Positions 28,240-38,724 of a DNA stretch of 64,000 bases are shown here, one piece after another. The stretch is from Moraxella cuniculi DSM 21768 (GTDB lineage Bacteria; Pseudomonadota; Gammaproteobacteria; Pseudomonadales; Moraxellaceae): NCBI RefSeq assembly GCF_900156515.1, contig NZ_FTNU01000006.1, positions 1-64,000 of the forward strand. The letters run 5' to 3'. The position numbers were made by a program, and so were the translations under genes. The notes under the pieces are model-generated. The model was not told the DNA's origin. It was given only the letters and a program-made list of their open reading frames with translations, and ran no database searches. Within the stretch, counting starts at the first letter, position 1; each line of letters begins with the position of its first letter.

Positions 28240-29269
28240 CATCGGTCTCTTCGATATTGCTGGCAAGTTTGGCAGCTTGCTGGGATTTTTTGTTGGCACG
28301 GCTGATTTGTTCTGCTTCGTCAAAAGCATCATAGGCTTGGACGATTTTTTGTACCAAATGATGTCTGACCACATCTTTGCTATCAAAGCGAGTGATGTGA
28401 ATCTCCTCAATGCCAGAGAGGATTTTGATGGCTTGGGCAAGCCCTGATTGATGACCTCGTGGCAAATCCACCTGTGTCATATCACCTGTGATGACGGCAC
28501 GAGAACCAAAACCAAGTCGCGTTAAGAACATTTTCATCTGCTCTGGCGTGGTGTTTTGTGCCTCATCGAGAATCACAAATGAGTTGTTGAGTGTGCGACC
28601 ACGCATGTATGCCAGCGGTGCAACCTCAATCACTTGCCGCTCTAGCAATTTACCCACTTTTTCAAAGCCCAGCATTTCGTACAAAGCATCATACAAAGGA
28701 CGCAAATAGGGGTCAATTTTTTGTGTCAAATCACCAGGCAAAAATCCCAATTTTTCGCCTGCCTCGACCGCTGGACGCACCAATAAAATGCGTTCAATTT
28801 CGCCTCGCTCAAGCATATCCACGGCACAAGCAACCGCTAAGTAAGTTTTGCCCGTGCCAGCAGGCCCGACCCCAAAAGAAATGTCAGATGCCAAAATCTT
28901 TTTGACATATCGCTGCTGGTTACTGCCACGAGGGGTGATTTTGCCTTTGCGTGTTCGCAAAGATACAGCGGTCAAATCATGGCTATCTTGAGCGTCATGC
29001 TCTCTGGCAAGGCTTGATTGGACAATTAAATGCAACTCATCGCCTGTAATGTCATCTTTTTCGTCAGCAAGCTCTATAAGTTTGCCAAGAATAAATTCGC
29101 TGCGTTCAACAGCGGTCAAATCGCCTGTAATGATGAATTTGTCTTGGCGGTGAGTGATTTGCACTTGTAGTCGTTCTTGAATGTATTTTAAGTGTTTATT
29201 ATATTCGCCAAATGCGATGCGTAATTTGTGCGGATTTAGGTCGGTGCTGACAGTACGAACGATGCTCAA
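28232..29269 (-). CDS. ybeZ: PhoH-like ATPase YbeZ
   Basis: YbeZ is a P-loop ATPase/putative RNA helicase that works with YbeY in rRNA processing. Of 345 residues, the N-terminal part resembles a KH-like RNA-binding segment. Walker A is FGVGPAGTGKTYLAVACAVD. The family stretch LVRPAVEAGEKLGFLPGDL is followed by Walker B FVILDEAQNTTPEQMKMFL and VITGDMTQVDLPRGHQSGL. The tail is rich in charged residues. It overlaps ybeY by 8 bases. Confidence 0.96.
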   Translation of the reverse strand: MSIVRTVSTDLNPHKLRIAFGEYNKHLKYIQERLQVQITHRQDKFIITGDLTAVERSEFILGKLIELADEKDDITGDELHLIVQSSLAREHDAQDSHDLTAVSLRTRKGKITPRGSNQQRYVKKILASDISFGVGPAGTGKTYLAVACAVDMLERGEIERILLVRPAVEAGEKLGFLPGDLTQKIDPYLRPLYDALYEMLGFEKVGKLLERQVIEVAPLAYMRGRTLNNSFVILDEAQNTTPEQMKMFLTRLGFGSRAVITGDMTQVDLPRGHQSGLAQAIKILSGIEEIHITRFDSKDVVRHHLVQKIVQAYDAFDEAEQISRANKKSQQAAKLASNIEETDDE

Positions 29270-29451
29270 TGAATTATCCTTGCATAAGTTTTTTGTTGGT
29301 TATTGGGATGTTTTGATAAATTACAAGTATTTATCGGGATTATTGGGCAAATCACAATAAATCATGCGATTAACAATCTGTACAAATGCAGCTAAATTGC
29401 CAAGTTGCCCAAATTTTTATCAAACGAAGCGATTTGGGTAATTGAAGCAAA

Positions 29452-30228
29452 CTAAGCAGGGTTGTCAATATCAACAAACTGTACGCCAATGTCAAATTGC
29501 TCCGCCAGCACGGTTGTTAGTCGCATGATACCGCCACGCTCGGTGGCATGATGCCCTGCGGCAAAATAATCCACGCCAAGCTCGCGTGCCATGTGTGTGG
29601 TGCGTTCGGAAATCTCCCCTGAAATAAAGGCATCACAGCCCATCTTGGCTGCCTGCTCAATCATGTCTTGTGCACCGCCTGTGCATAGTGCAATTTTTTG
29701 TAATGTTCTATCTGGCGAGCCAGCACAGATGTGTAGCGGTTTGCGAGCCAATGCTTGGGTGATTTTTTCGGCAAGCTGCACTGAGCTTATTGGTTTGCTT
29801 GTGGCGATATTGCCAACAGGGTGCTTTTCGTGTGGATATAATGCACCTGTGATGGTCAAATCCAACATATCTGCCAAAGCACGGTTGTTGCCAATCTCTG
29901 GGTGGGCATCAAGCGGCAGGTGGTAGGCGATTAATGATATGCCATGTTCAAGCAGGGCTTTGATGCGTTTTGCTTTCATGCCAGTGATTGCCGCGTCTTC
30001 ACCTTTCCAAAAATAGCCATGATGCACGACGATGGCTTGAGCTTTTTCTTGTATCGCTCGGTCTATGAGTGCCTGACAAGCAGTAACGCCTGTGATGATT
30101 TTGTTGATTGGCACGCCTGCATCTATCTGCAAGCCATTGGGGCAGTAATCACGAAATTCATCAGCAAATAAGAGCGTATCACAAAAATCACATAGGCTTT
30201 GTGGGCTAATGGCTTGGGCAGTGGGCAT
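29452..30228 (-). CDS. ybgI: Nif3-like dinuclear metal centre protein (YbgI family)
   Basis: This is a conserved metal-binding protein of the NIF3/DUF34 family; its reaction is unsettled (GTP cyclohydrolase-like or metal-trafficking roles have been suggested). The 258 residues carry the ligand motifs IVVHHGYFWKGED (first His pair), LIAYHLPLDAHPEIGNN, the Glu in SGEISERTTHMARELG, and AAGHHATERGG with the last His/Glu. The ATG at 30228 has an AAGGA site at correct spacing; the 15-residue upstream extension does not. It is a single gene, divergent from the next. Confidence 0.9.
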   Translation of the reverse strand: MPTAQAISPQSLCDFCDTLLFADEFRDYCPNGLQIDAGVPINKIITGVTACQALIDRAIQEKAQAIVVHHGYFWKGEDAAITGMKAKRIKALLEHGISLIAYHLPLDAHPEIGNNRALADMLDLTITGALYPHEKHPVGNIATSKPISSVQLAEKITQALARKPLHICAGSPDRTLQKIALCTGGAQDMIEQAAKMGCDAFISGEISERTTHMARELGVDYFAAGHHATERGGIMRLTTVLAEQFDIGVQFVDIDNPA

Positions 30229-30352
30229 ATTTTTCCTTATTGATAAATGACGCACAAATGGCAAAGTTGGCAATCAAGCCTGTTGTCATTGTAATTATTT
30301 TTTGTTAATTATGCAAATCTTGCTTGGCAAGCGGCGTGGATTGAATGATGAA

Positions 30353-30399
30353 TGAGAATGATTTGTATAAATTTCGTAGCTGATAAAAATAGTTATTCT
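30353..30399. promoter_or_regulatory. Possible Fur-type sites in a divergent region
   Basis: TGAGAATGATTTGTA (30353-30367) resembles the 7-1-7 Fur box (TGATAATnATTATCA). GATAAAAATAGTTATTCTT (30381-30399) matches the 19-base Fur consensus at 13 of 19 positions by eye. They sit between ybgI and the DUF6776 gene. A TATAAT follows at 30418-30423. The link to iron is inference. Confidence 0.3.
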
Positions 30400-30460
30400 T
30401 ATTTTGCCAATGTTTGTTATAATATCGCTATTTTTGATGATATCAATTCAAGGTTTTACC

Positions 30461-31216
30461 GTGAAGCAAGTTTTTATTTCAACCACAAAAAATCAGCGTG
30501 GTTCAACCAACCAAATTTTGGCATTGTTTTTGATTGCTCTGATTTTTGCCTCATTGATTGTTGCGGTGATTGGCTATAAATTTGGCTATCGCCAAGGCTT
30601 GTACAGTGTCGAAAGAACGATGACTGCCAATAATGAAGCTGTGGCAAGCGTCAGCGAGCTGACTGCCGAAAATGCCAAGCTTAAGCAAGACATTGCCACC
30701 GCCACCCAAGAGCGAGACATTAGCCGTGCCACGCTTGAGAGTTTGCGTACCGATATTGAATCGCTAAAGACGACCAATTTGCAGCTTGAGCAAGTCAATG
30801 AACTGCTCAAAACTTCGGTGGCAGAGCAGGGTGGTGTGGCGTTAAATATCTTGGCGTCAGAGATTGTTTCGTTGCCTGAGAATACTTTTGAATACCGTTT
30901 TGATGTGGCAATGCTGGATATTTCTGGCAAGGCGGTAAAAATGTTCCCCAAGCTGACTTTATTAAACGAAACCAGCATGGTGGAGATTCCGCTTGAGCCA
31001 TCTAGCTATGATGTGCGTGGCGTTGCCAATATTCGTGGCCGTTTTATCATGCCAGAGGGCTTTGTGCCAAAGCAAATGAAATTGGAATTGACCGCAGGCA
31101 CACAAAAGGTACGACAGCTGTATAATTGGCAAATTGGTAAATTGATTACCGATGCACCGCCAGCAACCGCTGCCATGTCAAATGCCAGCCAACGCCCAAT
31201 CGTCAAAAGCGAATAA
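30461..31216 (+). CDS. Membrane-anchored coiled-coil protein (DUF6776-like)
   Basis: This 251-residue protein has one membrane helix (ILALFLIALIFASLIVAVIG) near residues 17-38. A coiled coil follows from about 60 to 120 (ELTAENAKLKQDIATATQER). It ends in a globular beta-rich region with FEYRFDVAMLD and GRFIMPEGFVPKQMKLEL. This arrangement matches the DUF6776 family seen in Acinetobacter relatives; function is unknown. The start is a GTG at 30461 preceded by AAGG at 30451-30454; the ATG at 30404 would overlap the promoter. Confidence 0.7.
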   Translation: MKQVFISTTKNQRGSTNQILALFLIALIFASLIVAVIGYKFGYRQGLYSVERTMTANNEAVASVSELTAENAKLKQDIATATQERDISRATLESLRTDIESLKTTNLQLEQVNELLKTSVAEQGGVALNILASEIVSLPENTFEYRFDVAMLDISGKAVKMFPKLTLLNETSMVEIPLEPSSYDVRGVANIRGRFIMPEGFVPKQMKLELTAGTQKVRQLYNWQIGKLITDAPPATAAMSNASQRPIVKSE

Positions 31217-31230
31217 TCACAAGGGTAAGC

Positions 31231-31262
31231 AGACAGGCAGGGCGTTGCTTTGCCTGTTTTTG
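31231..31262 (+). terminator. Terminator after the DUF6776 gene
   Basis: The inverted repeat ACAGGCA / TGCCTGT is followed by TTTTTG, just downstream of the stop codon at 31216. Confidence 0.6.
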
Positions 31263-31316
31263 CATTAAAAATAAGCAGTATTTAGCCAATCTTTTGTTAA
31301 TTATCATCATGCCTTT

Positions 31317-31637
31317 ATGACACAGATTAAACCTCAAACCATGCCCGATACTGATGTTATCAGCCAGACCCAAAGCGACTGGCAGATGCCTGATTTGTAT
31401 GCTGTTATCATGCACAACGATGATTATACAACGATGGATTTTGTGGTATTTTTGCTAAACGCTGTTTTTGATAAACCGATTGAGCAGGCTTATCAGCTGA
31501 TGATGCAGATACACCAGACGGGGCGTGCGGTGGTGGCGGTACTGCCTTATGAAATTGCCGAAATGAAAGTTGATGAGGCGACATCACTTGCCGAGCAGGA
31601 GCAATTTCCATTATTTATTAGCATTGAACAAGCCTAA
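31317..31637 (+). CDS. clpS: ATP-dependent Clp protease adaptor ClpS
   Basis: ClpS carries N-degron substrates to ClpA for degradation by ClpP. Its 106 residues match the family. LYAVIMHNDDYTTMDFVVFL is the hydrophobic-pocket motif that reads the N-terminal residue. MMQIHQTGRAVVAVLPYEIA is the ClpA-binding half. The 40-residue N-terminal tail, needed to inhibit other substrates, is unstructured. It is followed after 21 bases by clpA, so the two are co-expressed. Confidence 0.96.
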   Translation: MTQIKPQTMPDTDVISQTQSDWQMPDLYAVIMHNDDYTTMDFVVFLLNAVFDKPIEQAYQLMMQIHQTGRAVVAVLPYEIAEMKVDEATSLAEQEQFPLFISIEQA

Positions 31638-31658
31638 AAGATATGCTTAAGGATAACC

Positions 31659-33953
31659 ATGTCAGATAATGATTTTAGCCACATTGAGCATTTGACCGAA
31701 CAAATCGCAAGCCAGCACAGCCATCAATTCATCACTTTGGAGCATTTGTTGTTGGGGCTTTGTCAAGATGATGACAGTGTTCAGACATTAAAGGCGTGCG
31801 GTGTGGATATTGCTCATTTGACAGTGGCTTTGGAGCAATATTTGGCGGCTTTTGTCCCTGTTGCCGAAGTGGACAAACCCACACCCAGCAAGGCTTATCT
31901 TCGCCTTATTGCCCAGCTTGTGTTGTATGCACAAGACAGTGGTCAAAACCTGCTGCCAAAACACGCATTGGTTGAGATTATCAAAGAAGAACGCAGCTAT
32001 GCCAGCAAATTGCTGCGAGGCTACGGGCTAACTTTGTTGTCCTTGAGACGGCAAATCTCAGCAGACAAACGCCAAACTGACAACCCCTTTGCCACCGTGT
32101 CAGAAAACTCCGATAATGATATTTTGGCAAAATACACCAAAAATCTCAACAAAATCGCCAAGCAGGGCGGCATTGATCCGCTTATCGGGCGTGCAGCAGA
32201 GATAGAACGCACGGCTCAAATTCTCTCTCGCCGCCGCAAAAACAACCCCATTTTGGTTGGCGACCCAGGCGTTGGCAAGACGGCAGTTGCCGAAGGTTTG
32301 GCGTGGTTGATTGTTAATGACAAAGCCCCTGCGATGCTTGCTTGTGCGACGATTTATGCACTGGATATGGCAGCATTGATTGCAGGTACAAAATTTCGTG
32401 GAGATTTTGAGGATCGCATCAAACAATTGCTCGATGAGCTGACAAAATTGCCCGAAGCGATTTTGTTCATTGACGAGATTCATACCATCATCGGTGCAGG
32501 CTCATCTATGGATAGCACGCTTGATGTTTCTAATCTTATCAAGCCTGCACTTGCCAGAGGGCAGATTCGTTGCATTGGCTCAACGACTTTTGTTGAATAT
32601 CGTCAAATTTTTGAAAAAGACCATGCACTGTCTCGCCGCTTCCAAAAAATTGACATTACCGAGCCAACCACGGCACAAGCTGTGGCGATTTTGCAGGGCT
32701 TAAAAGAACATTATGAGCAATTCCACCAAGTTTGCTATACCGATGATGCCATCACGGCTGCGGTGGAGTTATCTGTCAAGCATTTGCACGAACGGTTTTT
32801 GCCAGATAAGGCGATTGATATTTTGGACGAAGCAGGGGCGTTTGTTCGTTTACGCGATGGTTTGGCAAATAATTCCACCAATGTCAAACAAGCCAATAAT
32901 ACCACACAGCCCAATCCTGTTATTATTGATGAAAAAATCATCACGCAAGTGGTGGCAAAAATGGCACGCATTGCCCCAAGTTTAGTTAATCAAGACGAAA
33001 AATATATATTAAAAAATCTATATAATAATCTTAAAGAATTCATCTTTGGGCAAGATGAGGCAGTTCGGCGATTAAGCGATGCCATCTTGTTGGCACGAGC
33101 TGGACTAAACCGCCCTGATAAGCCAATTGCCGCGTTCTTATTTGCAGGGCCGACAGGGGTGGGTAAGACCGAAATCAGTAAGCGGTTGGCACAATTGTTG
33201 GGCTTGCCTTTGGTGCGTTTTGACATGAGTGAATACATGGAGGCACATACGGCTTCACGGCTCATTGGTGCACCACCTGGTTATGTTGGGCATGATAAGG
33301 GCGGTCTTTTGACCGAAAAGATTCAGCAAAATCCATATTGTGTACTGCTGCTTGATGAATTAGAAAAAGCACATAGTGATGTTTTTAATCTATTGCTACA
33401 AGTCATGGATCATGGCACCTTGACCGATAATAATGGTCGTGCCGTTTCATTTCGGCAGACAATCATCATCATGACCACCAATGTGGGGGCTGATAGCCTG
33501 TCTCGCAATCCGATGGGCTTTACCAAATCAAACCATCATCATGACAATCAAGAGGCAATTCGCCGTGCGTTTAGCCCAGAGTTTCGCAATCGTCTTGATG
33601 GAGTTGTGCATTTTGCCGCCCTAAATCGCCAAGTGATTGGCTGTATTGTTGATAAATTTATCAATCAGCTGCAGGATTTGTTGGCTGACAAAAAGATACA
33701 GCTAAGCATCAGCGATGAGGTGCGTGATTATTTGGGACAAAAGGGCTATGATGAAACAATGGGTGCCCGCCCTATGGCAAGATTGATTGAGCAAGAAATT
33801 AAAAAGCCACTGGCAAAGCTGATATTGTTTGGCAATCTTGCCGAAGGTGGTGTGGTGCAAGCCACTTTGTCATCAGGTGCTGTTGTGTTGCAAATCATGC
33901 CAAACGAGGACAGTGGGCGAGCAAAATTGACTGGCAAAAAACGCACAAATTGA
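31659..33953 (+). CDS. clpA: ATP-dependent Clp protease ATP-binding subunit ClpA
   Basis: ClpA is the AAA+ unfoldase partner of ClpP. Its 764 residues comprise an N-domain (about 1-140), D1 with Walker [17 protein letters not shown] and Walker [15 protein letters not shown], and D2. D2 has Walker [17 protein letters not shown], the pore loop [13 protein letters not shown] and Walker [17 protein letters not shown]-terminal ATPase cap ([20 protein letters not shown]) follows. ClpP is not in the window. It is linked with clpS. Confidence 0.97.
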   Translation: MSDNDFSHIEHLTEQIASQHSHQFITLEHLLLGLCQDDDSVQTLKACGVDIAHLTVALEQYLAAFVPVAEVDKPTPSKAYLRLIAQLVLYAQDSGQNLLPKHALVEIIKEERSYASKLLRGYGLTLLSLRRQISADKRQTDNPFATVSENSDNDILAKYTKNLNKIAKQGGIDPLIGRAAEIERTAQILSRRRKNNPILVGDPGVGKTAVAEGLAWLIVNDKAPAMLACATIYALDMAALIAGTKFRGDFEDRIKQLLDELTKLPEAILFIDEIHTIIGAGSSMDSTLDVSNLIKPALARGQIRCIGSTTFVEYRQIFEKDHALSRRFQKIDITEPTTAQAVAILQGLKEHYEQFHQVCYTDDAITAAVELSVKHLHERFLPDKAIDILDEAGAFVRLRDGLANNSTNVKQANNTTQPNPVIIDEKIITQVVAKMARIAPSLVNQDEKYILKNLYNNLKEFIFGQDEAVRRLSDAILLARAGLNRPDKPIAAFLFAGPTGVGKTEISKRLAQLLGLPLVRFDMSEYMEAHTASRLIGAPPGYVGHDKGGLLTEKIQQNPYCVLLLDELEKAHSDVFNLLLQVMDHGTLTDNNGRAVSFRQTIIIMTTNVGADSLSRNPMGFTKSNHHHDNQEAIRRAFSPEFRNRLDGVVHFAALNRQVIGCIVDKFINQLQDLLADKKIQLSISDEVRDYLGQKGYDETMGARPMARLIEQEIKKPLAKLILFGNLAEGGVVQATLSSGAVVLQIMPNEDSGRAKLTGKKRTN

Positions 33954-33960
33954 CTATAAT
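33932..33960 (+). promoter_or_regulatory. Likely promoter of folD
   Basis: TGGCAA (33932-33937) and TATAAT (33955-33960) are 17 bases apart, placed at the very end of clpA. folD starts 45 bases further. The same TGGCAA/TATAAT pairing is seen before ndk. Confidence 0.6.
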
Positions 33961-34004
33961 AATTCTTTGATAATTATTCCAAAACCCAGCAAAGTGAGCA
34001 AATT

Positions 34005-34856
34005 ATGGCTACAGTACTAGATGGCAAAGCATTGGCAAGCAGTATTGAAAATCAATTGAGTGAACGCGTTGCAATCTTAAAACAAAAAACAGGTCGCACA
34101 CCGATTTTGGCAACTATTTTGGTTGGTGATGACCCAGCCTCTGCCACTTATGTGCGTATGAAAGGCAATGCTTGCAAACGCATTGGCATGGACAGTATCC
34201 GTGTTGAAATGCCAAGCAATACAACCACTGACGAATTGCTTGCCAAAATTGACGAATTAAATGCCAATCCTGATGTGCATGGCATCTTGTTGCAACACCC
34301 CGTGCCTGCACAGATTGATGAGCGGGCGTGCTTTGATCGCATTAGCCTTGACAAGGATGTTGATGGCGTTACTTGCTTGGGCTTTGGGCGTATGGCAATG
34401 GGTGAGTCTGCCTATGGCTCATGCACGCCACAAGGCATTATGCACTTGTTACAACATTATAATGTTGAGCTTGAGGGCAAGCACGCTGTGGTGGTTGGTC
34501 GCAGTGCCATCTTGGGCAAGCCTATGGCGATGATGTTGCTAAATGCCAACTGTACCGTTACCATTTGTCATTCACGCACCAAAGATTTGCCAAAATATAT
34601 CGCAGAGGCTGATATTGTCATTGGTGCTGTTGGCGTGCCAGAACTTATCAAAAAAGATTGGATTAAACAAGGTGCAGTGGTTGTTGATGCAGGGTTTCAC
34701 CCGACTGATACAGGCGGTTGTGGTGATATTGAACTATCAGGCATTGACAATATTGCATCGGCTTATACGCCTGTGCCGGGAGGTGTTGGCCCGATGACCA
34801 TTAATACTTTGATTCGCCAAACGGTCGAGGCAGCCGAAAAAGAAGCAGGGCTGTAA
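34005..34856 (+). CDS. folD: Methylenetetrahydrofolate dehydrogenase/cyclohydrolase
   Basis: FolD is a bifunctional enzyme that interconverts 5,10-methylene- and 10-formyl-tetrahydrofolate. Its 283 residues are typical. [20 protein letters not shown] has the Tyr and the catalytic Lys. [14 protein letters not shown] follows. The NADP-binding motif is [20 protein letters not shown], and [18 protein letters not shown] closes it. It is probably monocistronic, with its own promoter. Confidence 0.97.
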   Translation: MATVLDGKALASSIENQLSERVAILKQKTGRTPILATILVGDDPASATYVRMKGNACKRIGMDSIRVEMPSNTTTDELLAKIDELNANPDVHGILLQHPVPAQIDERACFDRISLDKDVDGVTCLGFGRMAMGESAYGSCTPQGIMHLLQHYNVELEGKHAVVVGRSAILGKPMAMMLLNANCTVTICHSRTKDLPKYIAEADIVIGAVGVPELIKKDWIKQGAVVVDAGFHPTDTGGCGDIELSGIDNIASAYTPVPGGVGPMTINTLIRQTVEAAEKEAGL

Positions 34857-35125
34857 TCACCCTTTAAAAAGCAGCTAAGGCTACTTTTATGAGCATGCTG
34901 TGTGATGTGTAGAGTGCGGCTGTTGGCTGTGTTGATAACTTGATTGTATCAAAATAACAACTGCCAAACTTGGGCGTCTTAAGTTTATCTTGTGCTAAAT
35001 GCAGCAAAATTTTTGCAAAAATCGCCCAAAGTATGATAGGATAAATGACAGATATGATTTATAACAAATCAATATCTTCATTGTGCCGATTGGCATTTAT
35101 CCGAAAACTATCTAGGGAGAATGAT

Positions 35126-35527
35126 ATGAAAAAACTACTTGCAACCGCAGTTTTGGCTTCTGTGGCGTTGGCTGGTTGTGCCAGCAAACCACTGAATGAC
35201 ACACAGGCAGTCATGGTCGAGGGCAAATTACAAGAAGTGCAAGTGCAGGATTTGCGTAGCTTTCAGGTTGAGATTGCTCCACGCAAGGCAGTGTGTGAGC
35301 TGACCAATACAGCTGGCGAAACCGTACAAGCCGAATGCTTGCAGTATCGCCGTACTTTTGATCGCAATTATAATGTGTTAAGTGGTGAAATTGCAGGTTT
35401 TGAGTACGAAACTGGCTATCGCTATGTGCTTGATTTGAAACAAGAACGCTTCTTGGATCAAAAAACAGGTAAGGTTGTTCCTGCATGGTCTTTGAACAAA
35501 GTTATCTCAAAGACTGCCGAGCAATAA
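35126..35527 (+). CDS. Small lipoprotein of unknown function
   Basis: The 133-residue protein has a lipoprotein signal (MKKLLATAVLASVALAGC), lipobox LAGC. The mature region has about 100 residues, with two internal Cys (VCELTNT and AECLQYRR) that may pair, and Tyr/Arg-rich strands (FEYETGYRYVLDLKQERFLD). I recognise no named domain. The ATG at 35126 is preceded by a GGGAG site, which excludes the 27-residue upstream extension. Confidence 0.7.
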   Translation: MKKLLATAVLASVALAGCASKPLNDTQAVMVEGKLQEVQVQDLRSFQVEIAPRKAVCELTNTAGETVQAECLQYRRTFDRNYNVLSGEIAGFEYETGYRYVLDLKQERFLDQKTGKVVPAWSLNKVISKTAEQ

Positions 35528-35546
35528 TCAGCTTTACAAGTTTGTT

Positions 35547-35577
35547 TAAAAAGCCCTGTTATTCAGGGCTTTTTTAT
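35547..35577 (+). terminator. Terminator after the lipoprotein gene
   Basis: The hairpin AAAAGCCCTG / CAGGGCTTTT is followed by further T, just downstream of the stop codon at 35527. Confidence 0.85.
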
Positions 35578-35646
35578 AAGAACCATGCTCAAAAGAGGCG
35601 GATTTATACGCAGTCAAGCAAGCTTGCATATTCGGCTTGGTCTGTT

Positions 35647-37059
35647 TTAACATTGACTAAAGCCTGTGCCGATATTGACAATCTCAATGCGTTGTGCGGC
35701 ATCAGTTGCATGAATGGCAAGTCCGCCTTTGGCAGTTTCTTTGTATTTATCCATCATGTCCATGCCTGTGGCTTTCATGGTGGCGATTGCCTTGTCCAAA
35801 GAAACATGATGGCTACCATCACCACGCAAGGCAAGGCGAGCGGCATTGATTGCCTTGACAGATGCCATGGCATTGCGTTCGATACATGGCACTTGCACCA
35901 GTCCTGCAATGGGGTCGCAGGTTAGCCCCAGATTATGCTCAAGACCAATCTCAGCAGCGTTTAGGCATTGAGCCACCGTACCGCCTAGCACATGAGCCAA
36001 GCCTGCCGCTGCCATTGCACAGGCTGAACCAACTTCACCTTGACAGCCGACTTCAGCTCCTGAAATTGAGGCATTTTGCTTGATTAACGCACCGATTGCC
36101 CCTGCCACCAACAAAAACTCTCGTACGCCCTGATAGTTAAATGAAGGGATAAAACCACGATAATAATGCAGTACCGCTGGAATGATGCCAGCTGCACCAT
36201 TGGTTGGGGCGGTAACGACTTTGCCACCTGCGGCATTTTCTTCATTGACCGCAAGTGCGTATAAATTAACCCAGTCCATTGCCAGCAAGCCACCATTGCC
36301 AGAATAACCATACTCTTTGGAAAGTTGCTCGTACAGAGCTTTGGCACGCCGTTTGACATTTAATCCACCGGGCAAGATGCCATCAACTTTACACCCTTGT
36401 GTAACACAGGCTTGCATGGTGTCCCAAACTTCATTTAAATATGCTTTTATTTCTTCTTCATCACGCAGGGTGGTTTCGTTTGCCATCATTAGGCTGGCAA
36501 TATCCAGATTGTGTGTTTGGCATAGCATCGCCAGCTCTTCGGCACTGTTAAACGGATAGGTAAATTTAACTGTGTCCTCTTGCTTAGTCTCGCTGGTGAG
36601 CTGCTGTTCATCTTTAATAAAACCGCCACCAACAGAATAATAAGTGCGTGCTATTTGCCTGCCATCATTGAGTTTGGCCAGCAAACGCATACCATTTGGG
36701 TGGGCAGGCAGGGCGGTATCGTCCCAAAGTAGATGATGATTGGCATCAAAGCTGATTTTGTGTCGCCCAGCCAGATTCAGTTGATTGTCTTGATAGATAG
36801 GCTCTAGATATTGTGCTGTTTTGGTGGTGTCGATACTGCGTGGTTCATGCCCAAGCAAGCCAAGCAAAACTGCACTGTCTGTGGCATGGCCTTTGCCTGT
36901 TGAAGACAGTGAGCCGTATAGCTCAATGGTGATTTGTTGCACCTGTGGCAAATCATCGCCAAGCAATTGCAAAAAACGATTGGCAGCAACCATCGGTCCG
37001 ACAGTGTGCGAACTGGAAGGGCCGATACCAATTTTAAATAAGTCAAAAACACTGATCAT
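35647..37059 (-). CDS. sdaA: L-serine ammonia-lyase
   Basis: The enzyme converts L-serine to pyruvate and ammonia with a labile [4Fe-4S] cluster. The 470-residue single-chain form contains the N-terminal motif [39 protein letters not shown] carries cluster Cys residues, and [19 protein letters not shown] and [20 protein letters not shown] follow. All these Cys are intact. It links serine breakdown to pyruvate. It is a single gene on the minus strand. Confidence 0.95.
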   Translation of the reverse strand: MISVFDLFKIGIGPSSSHTVGPMVAANRFLQLLGDDLPQVQQITIELYGSLSSTGKGHATDSAVLLGLLGHEPRSIDTTKTAQYLEPIYQDNQLNLAGRHKISFDANHHLLWDDTALPAHPNGMRLLAKLNDGRQIARTYYSVGGGFIKDEQQLTSETKQEDTVKFTYPFNSAEELAMLCQTHNLDIASLMMANETTLRDEEEIKAYLNEVWDTMQACVTQGCKVDGILPGGLNVKRRAKALYEQLSKEYGYSGNGGLLAMDWVNLYALAVNEENAAGGKVVTAPTNGAAGIIPAVLHYYRGFIPSFNYQGVREFLLVAGAIGALIKQNASISGAEVGCQGEVGSACAMAAAGLAHVLGGTVAQCLNAAEIGLEHNLGLTCDPIAGLVQVPCIERNAMASVKAINAARLALRGDGSHHVSLDKAIATMKATGMDMMDKYKETAKGGLAIHATDAAQRIEIVNIGTGFSQC

Positions 37060-37109
37060 AAACTACCCATAATCTGTTGTGCCAAGCAGGGCTGGCTGGA
37101 TTGTTTGTC

Positions 37110-38162
37110 TTAATACCGCACAAGGCAATCAACCGCCTCCGCCTTGGTGTTGATGCATAATTTTTTACCGCCAGTTTGACTGCCAACCCATGCTCTGCCG
37201 TGCTCAAACTTGAGCGACTCTCTGGGGTTGATTGGCATGATACCTTGATTAATACCACTTTGGGGGAATTGAAAAGGGATTACCAAGTCGGCTTTTTCGT
37301 CAATAAAGCCCCAAAGCTCACCTTGTCTGACCGCTGCTAATCCCTCGGTATAATCACGCACTTCATCAAAGGCATACAGCACTTGCAGAACACCTTTTTC
37401 ATCAACAAAGCCCCATTTGCCATTTTGTTGCTGTTTGATTAGGGTGCGGGTATTGCTGCGTTGCTGACTTATGCCTGCGATAGGGGTTTGGCTGATGTTT
37501 GGCAGGGTTGGCGTGCCAGCTTGTGCAATCTTGGTTGGTGGCTGGCTGCTGACCGATGATACATTTGCCGTACTGGCAACAAGCATCATCAGTGGCTTTT
37601 TGCTGGTTCTGTTGCCATTTTTATCAATGCTAAACTGCTGTCCATCTTGTATCACGCTTGCCTGCCCTGCTTGATAATCATCAATTTGACTGACGCTGGG
37701 GGCAAAAGTGCGAATCAAGCGACCGATTGTGCTGATGATGACATAGCGACCATTGGCATAGGTGATGATGCGTTCATCGCTGGCAGCTCTTGCCCAATCA
37801 CCTGTGGGCATTTTATCATAATCAAAGCCGATAATAACCCTACCTTGGCGGTCAATGTAACCAACCTTATTATTTTTTAATACAGGCAATAAGTTTGCCT
37901 GAAAATTCATGGGCAATACCGCTTGATAGGCGGACAAGTCTGCCAAAACAGTACCTGTGTCATCAAGTAACGCCAAAGGCTTGCCTGTTGCGGTGCTTGC
38001 CAAAAGCGTCTTGGGGTCAGCTGTGCAGGTGATTTTTTCAAAGCTGCCAGAGAGCTTGACCGCTGGCAAGGTGCAGTTTGCTTGGGCTGGGCTTGCATAC
38101 AAAATGGCACTGATGGCAAATACACCGCCAAGTGTTGTCAGTAATGGTTTTAATGTTGTCAT
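37110..38162 (-). CDS. Exported WG-repeat protein
   Basis: A signal peptide (MTTLKPLLTTLGGVFAISAILYASPAQA) is followed by a mature protein of about 320 residues. It contains WG (KWG) repeats, seen as NNKVGYIDRQGRVIIGFDYD, NGKWGFVDEKGVLQVLYAFD and GELWGFIDEKADLVIPFQFP. WG repeats form a beta-propeller-like surface of unknown role, and many family members are exported. Two Cys occur early (NCTLP, ITCTA) and two late (KLCINTKAEAVDCL). The ATG at 38162 is favoured as it begins the signal peptide. The gene is unrelated to its neighbours. Confidence 0.75.
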   Translation of the reverse strand: MTTLKPLLTTLGGVFAISAILYASPAQANCTLPAVKLSGSFEKITCTADPKTLLASTATGKPLALLDDTGTVLADLSAYQAVLPMNFQANLLPVLKNNKVGYIDRQGRVIIGFDYDKMPTGDWARAASDERIITYANGRYVIISTIGRLIRTFAPSVSQIDDYQAGQASVIQDGQQFSIDKNGNRTSKKPLMMLVASTANVSSVSSQPPTKIAQAGTPTLPNISQTPIAGISQQRSNTRTLIKQQQNGKWGFVDEKGVLQVLYAFDEVRDYTEGLAAVRQGELWGFIDEKADLVIPFQFPQSGINQGIMPINPRESLKFEHGRAWVGSQTGGKKLCINTKAEAVDCLVRY

Positions 38163-38460
38163 TGTTGTTATCTCTGTTATTTTTGTGCCAATAAAATACC
38201 CATTAAACATTTTAGCGATTGCTGTTGGTTTTGTACAGATAAAGCCACCAAAAAACCAGTAAATGATACAAAAATATCACAACAGGGCGTGATTTGATGA
38301 TTTTTTGATATTTTGATAAATTTAGCCAAAAAATATTTGCAAATACGAACGGTTATTGTTAATATAAGGACAAAAGAGAATTCTTTGCTTTTGTAAATGA
38401 GTTTTGGCACGCTTGATAAATACCAATCAGTGTGCAATAGCTATATAAGGGGCTTATCTG

Positions 38461-38655
38461 ATGTATGTTTGTATCTGCCATGATGTCAAAGATACCCAAA
38501 TCAAAACCGCATTGGCTGCTGGCGTAGATGGTGTGCAGGGTTTGCAAGAGACGCTGCTTGTTGGCACTTGCTGTGGTTGCTGCATACCAATGGTGCAGGA
38601 TTTGGTTGAAGAGCATAAAGCCTGTGCCATCGGCATCGATGTTATGGCAAGTTGA
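38461..38655 (+). CDS. bfd: Bacterioferritin-associated ferredoxin
   Basis: Bfd is a [2Fe-2S] ferredoxin that docks on bacterioferritin near the haem and supplies electrons to release stored iron. Its 64 residues hold the four ligands as in E. coli: C4 and C6 (MYVCICHD), C38 and C41 (CCGCC). The GVDGVQGLQETLLVGT stretch is the usual helical part. It lies just upstream of two bacterioferritin genes, giving a complete storage and release module. Confidence 0.93.
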   Translation: MYVCICHDVKDTQIKTALAAGVDGVQGLQETLLVGTCCGCCIPMVQDLVEEHKACAIGIDVMAS

Positions 38656-38724
38656 TTTGCAGGGCTTGCAATATTGTTGCCCAATTGTTACCAAAAATAC
38701 AAAACCAATCTATAAAAATATCAA

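Noticed and set aside
28240-28440. Long N-terminal extension of YbeY
   Set aside because: The extra 67 residues overlap ybeZ in another frame, have no family resemblance, and the ATG at 28239 gives the standard length.
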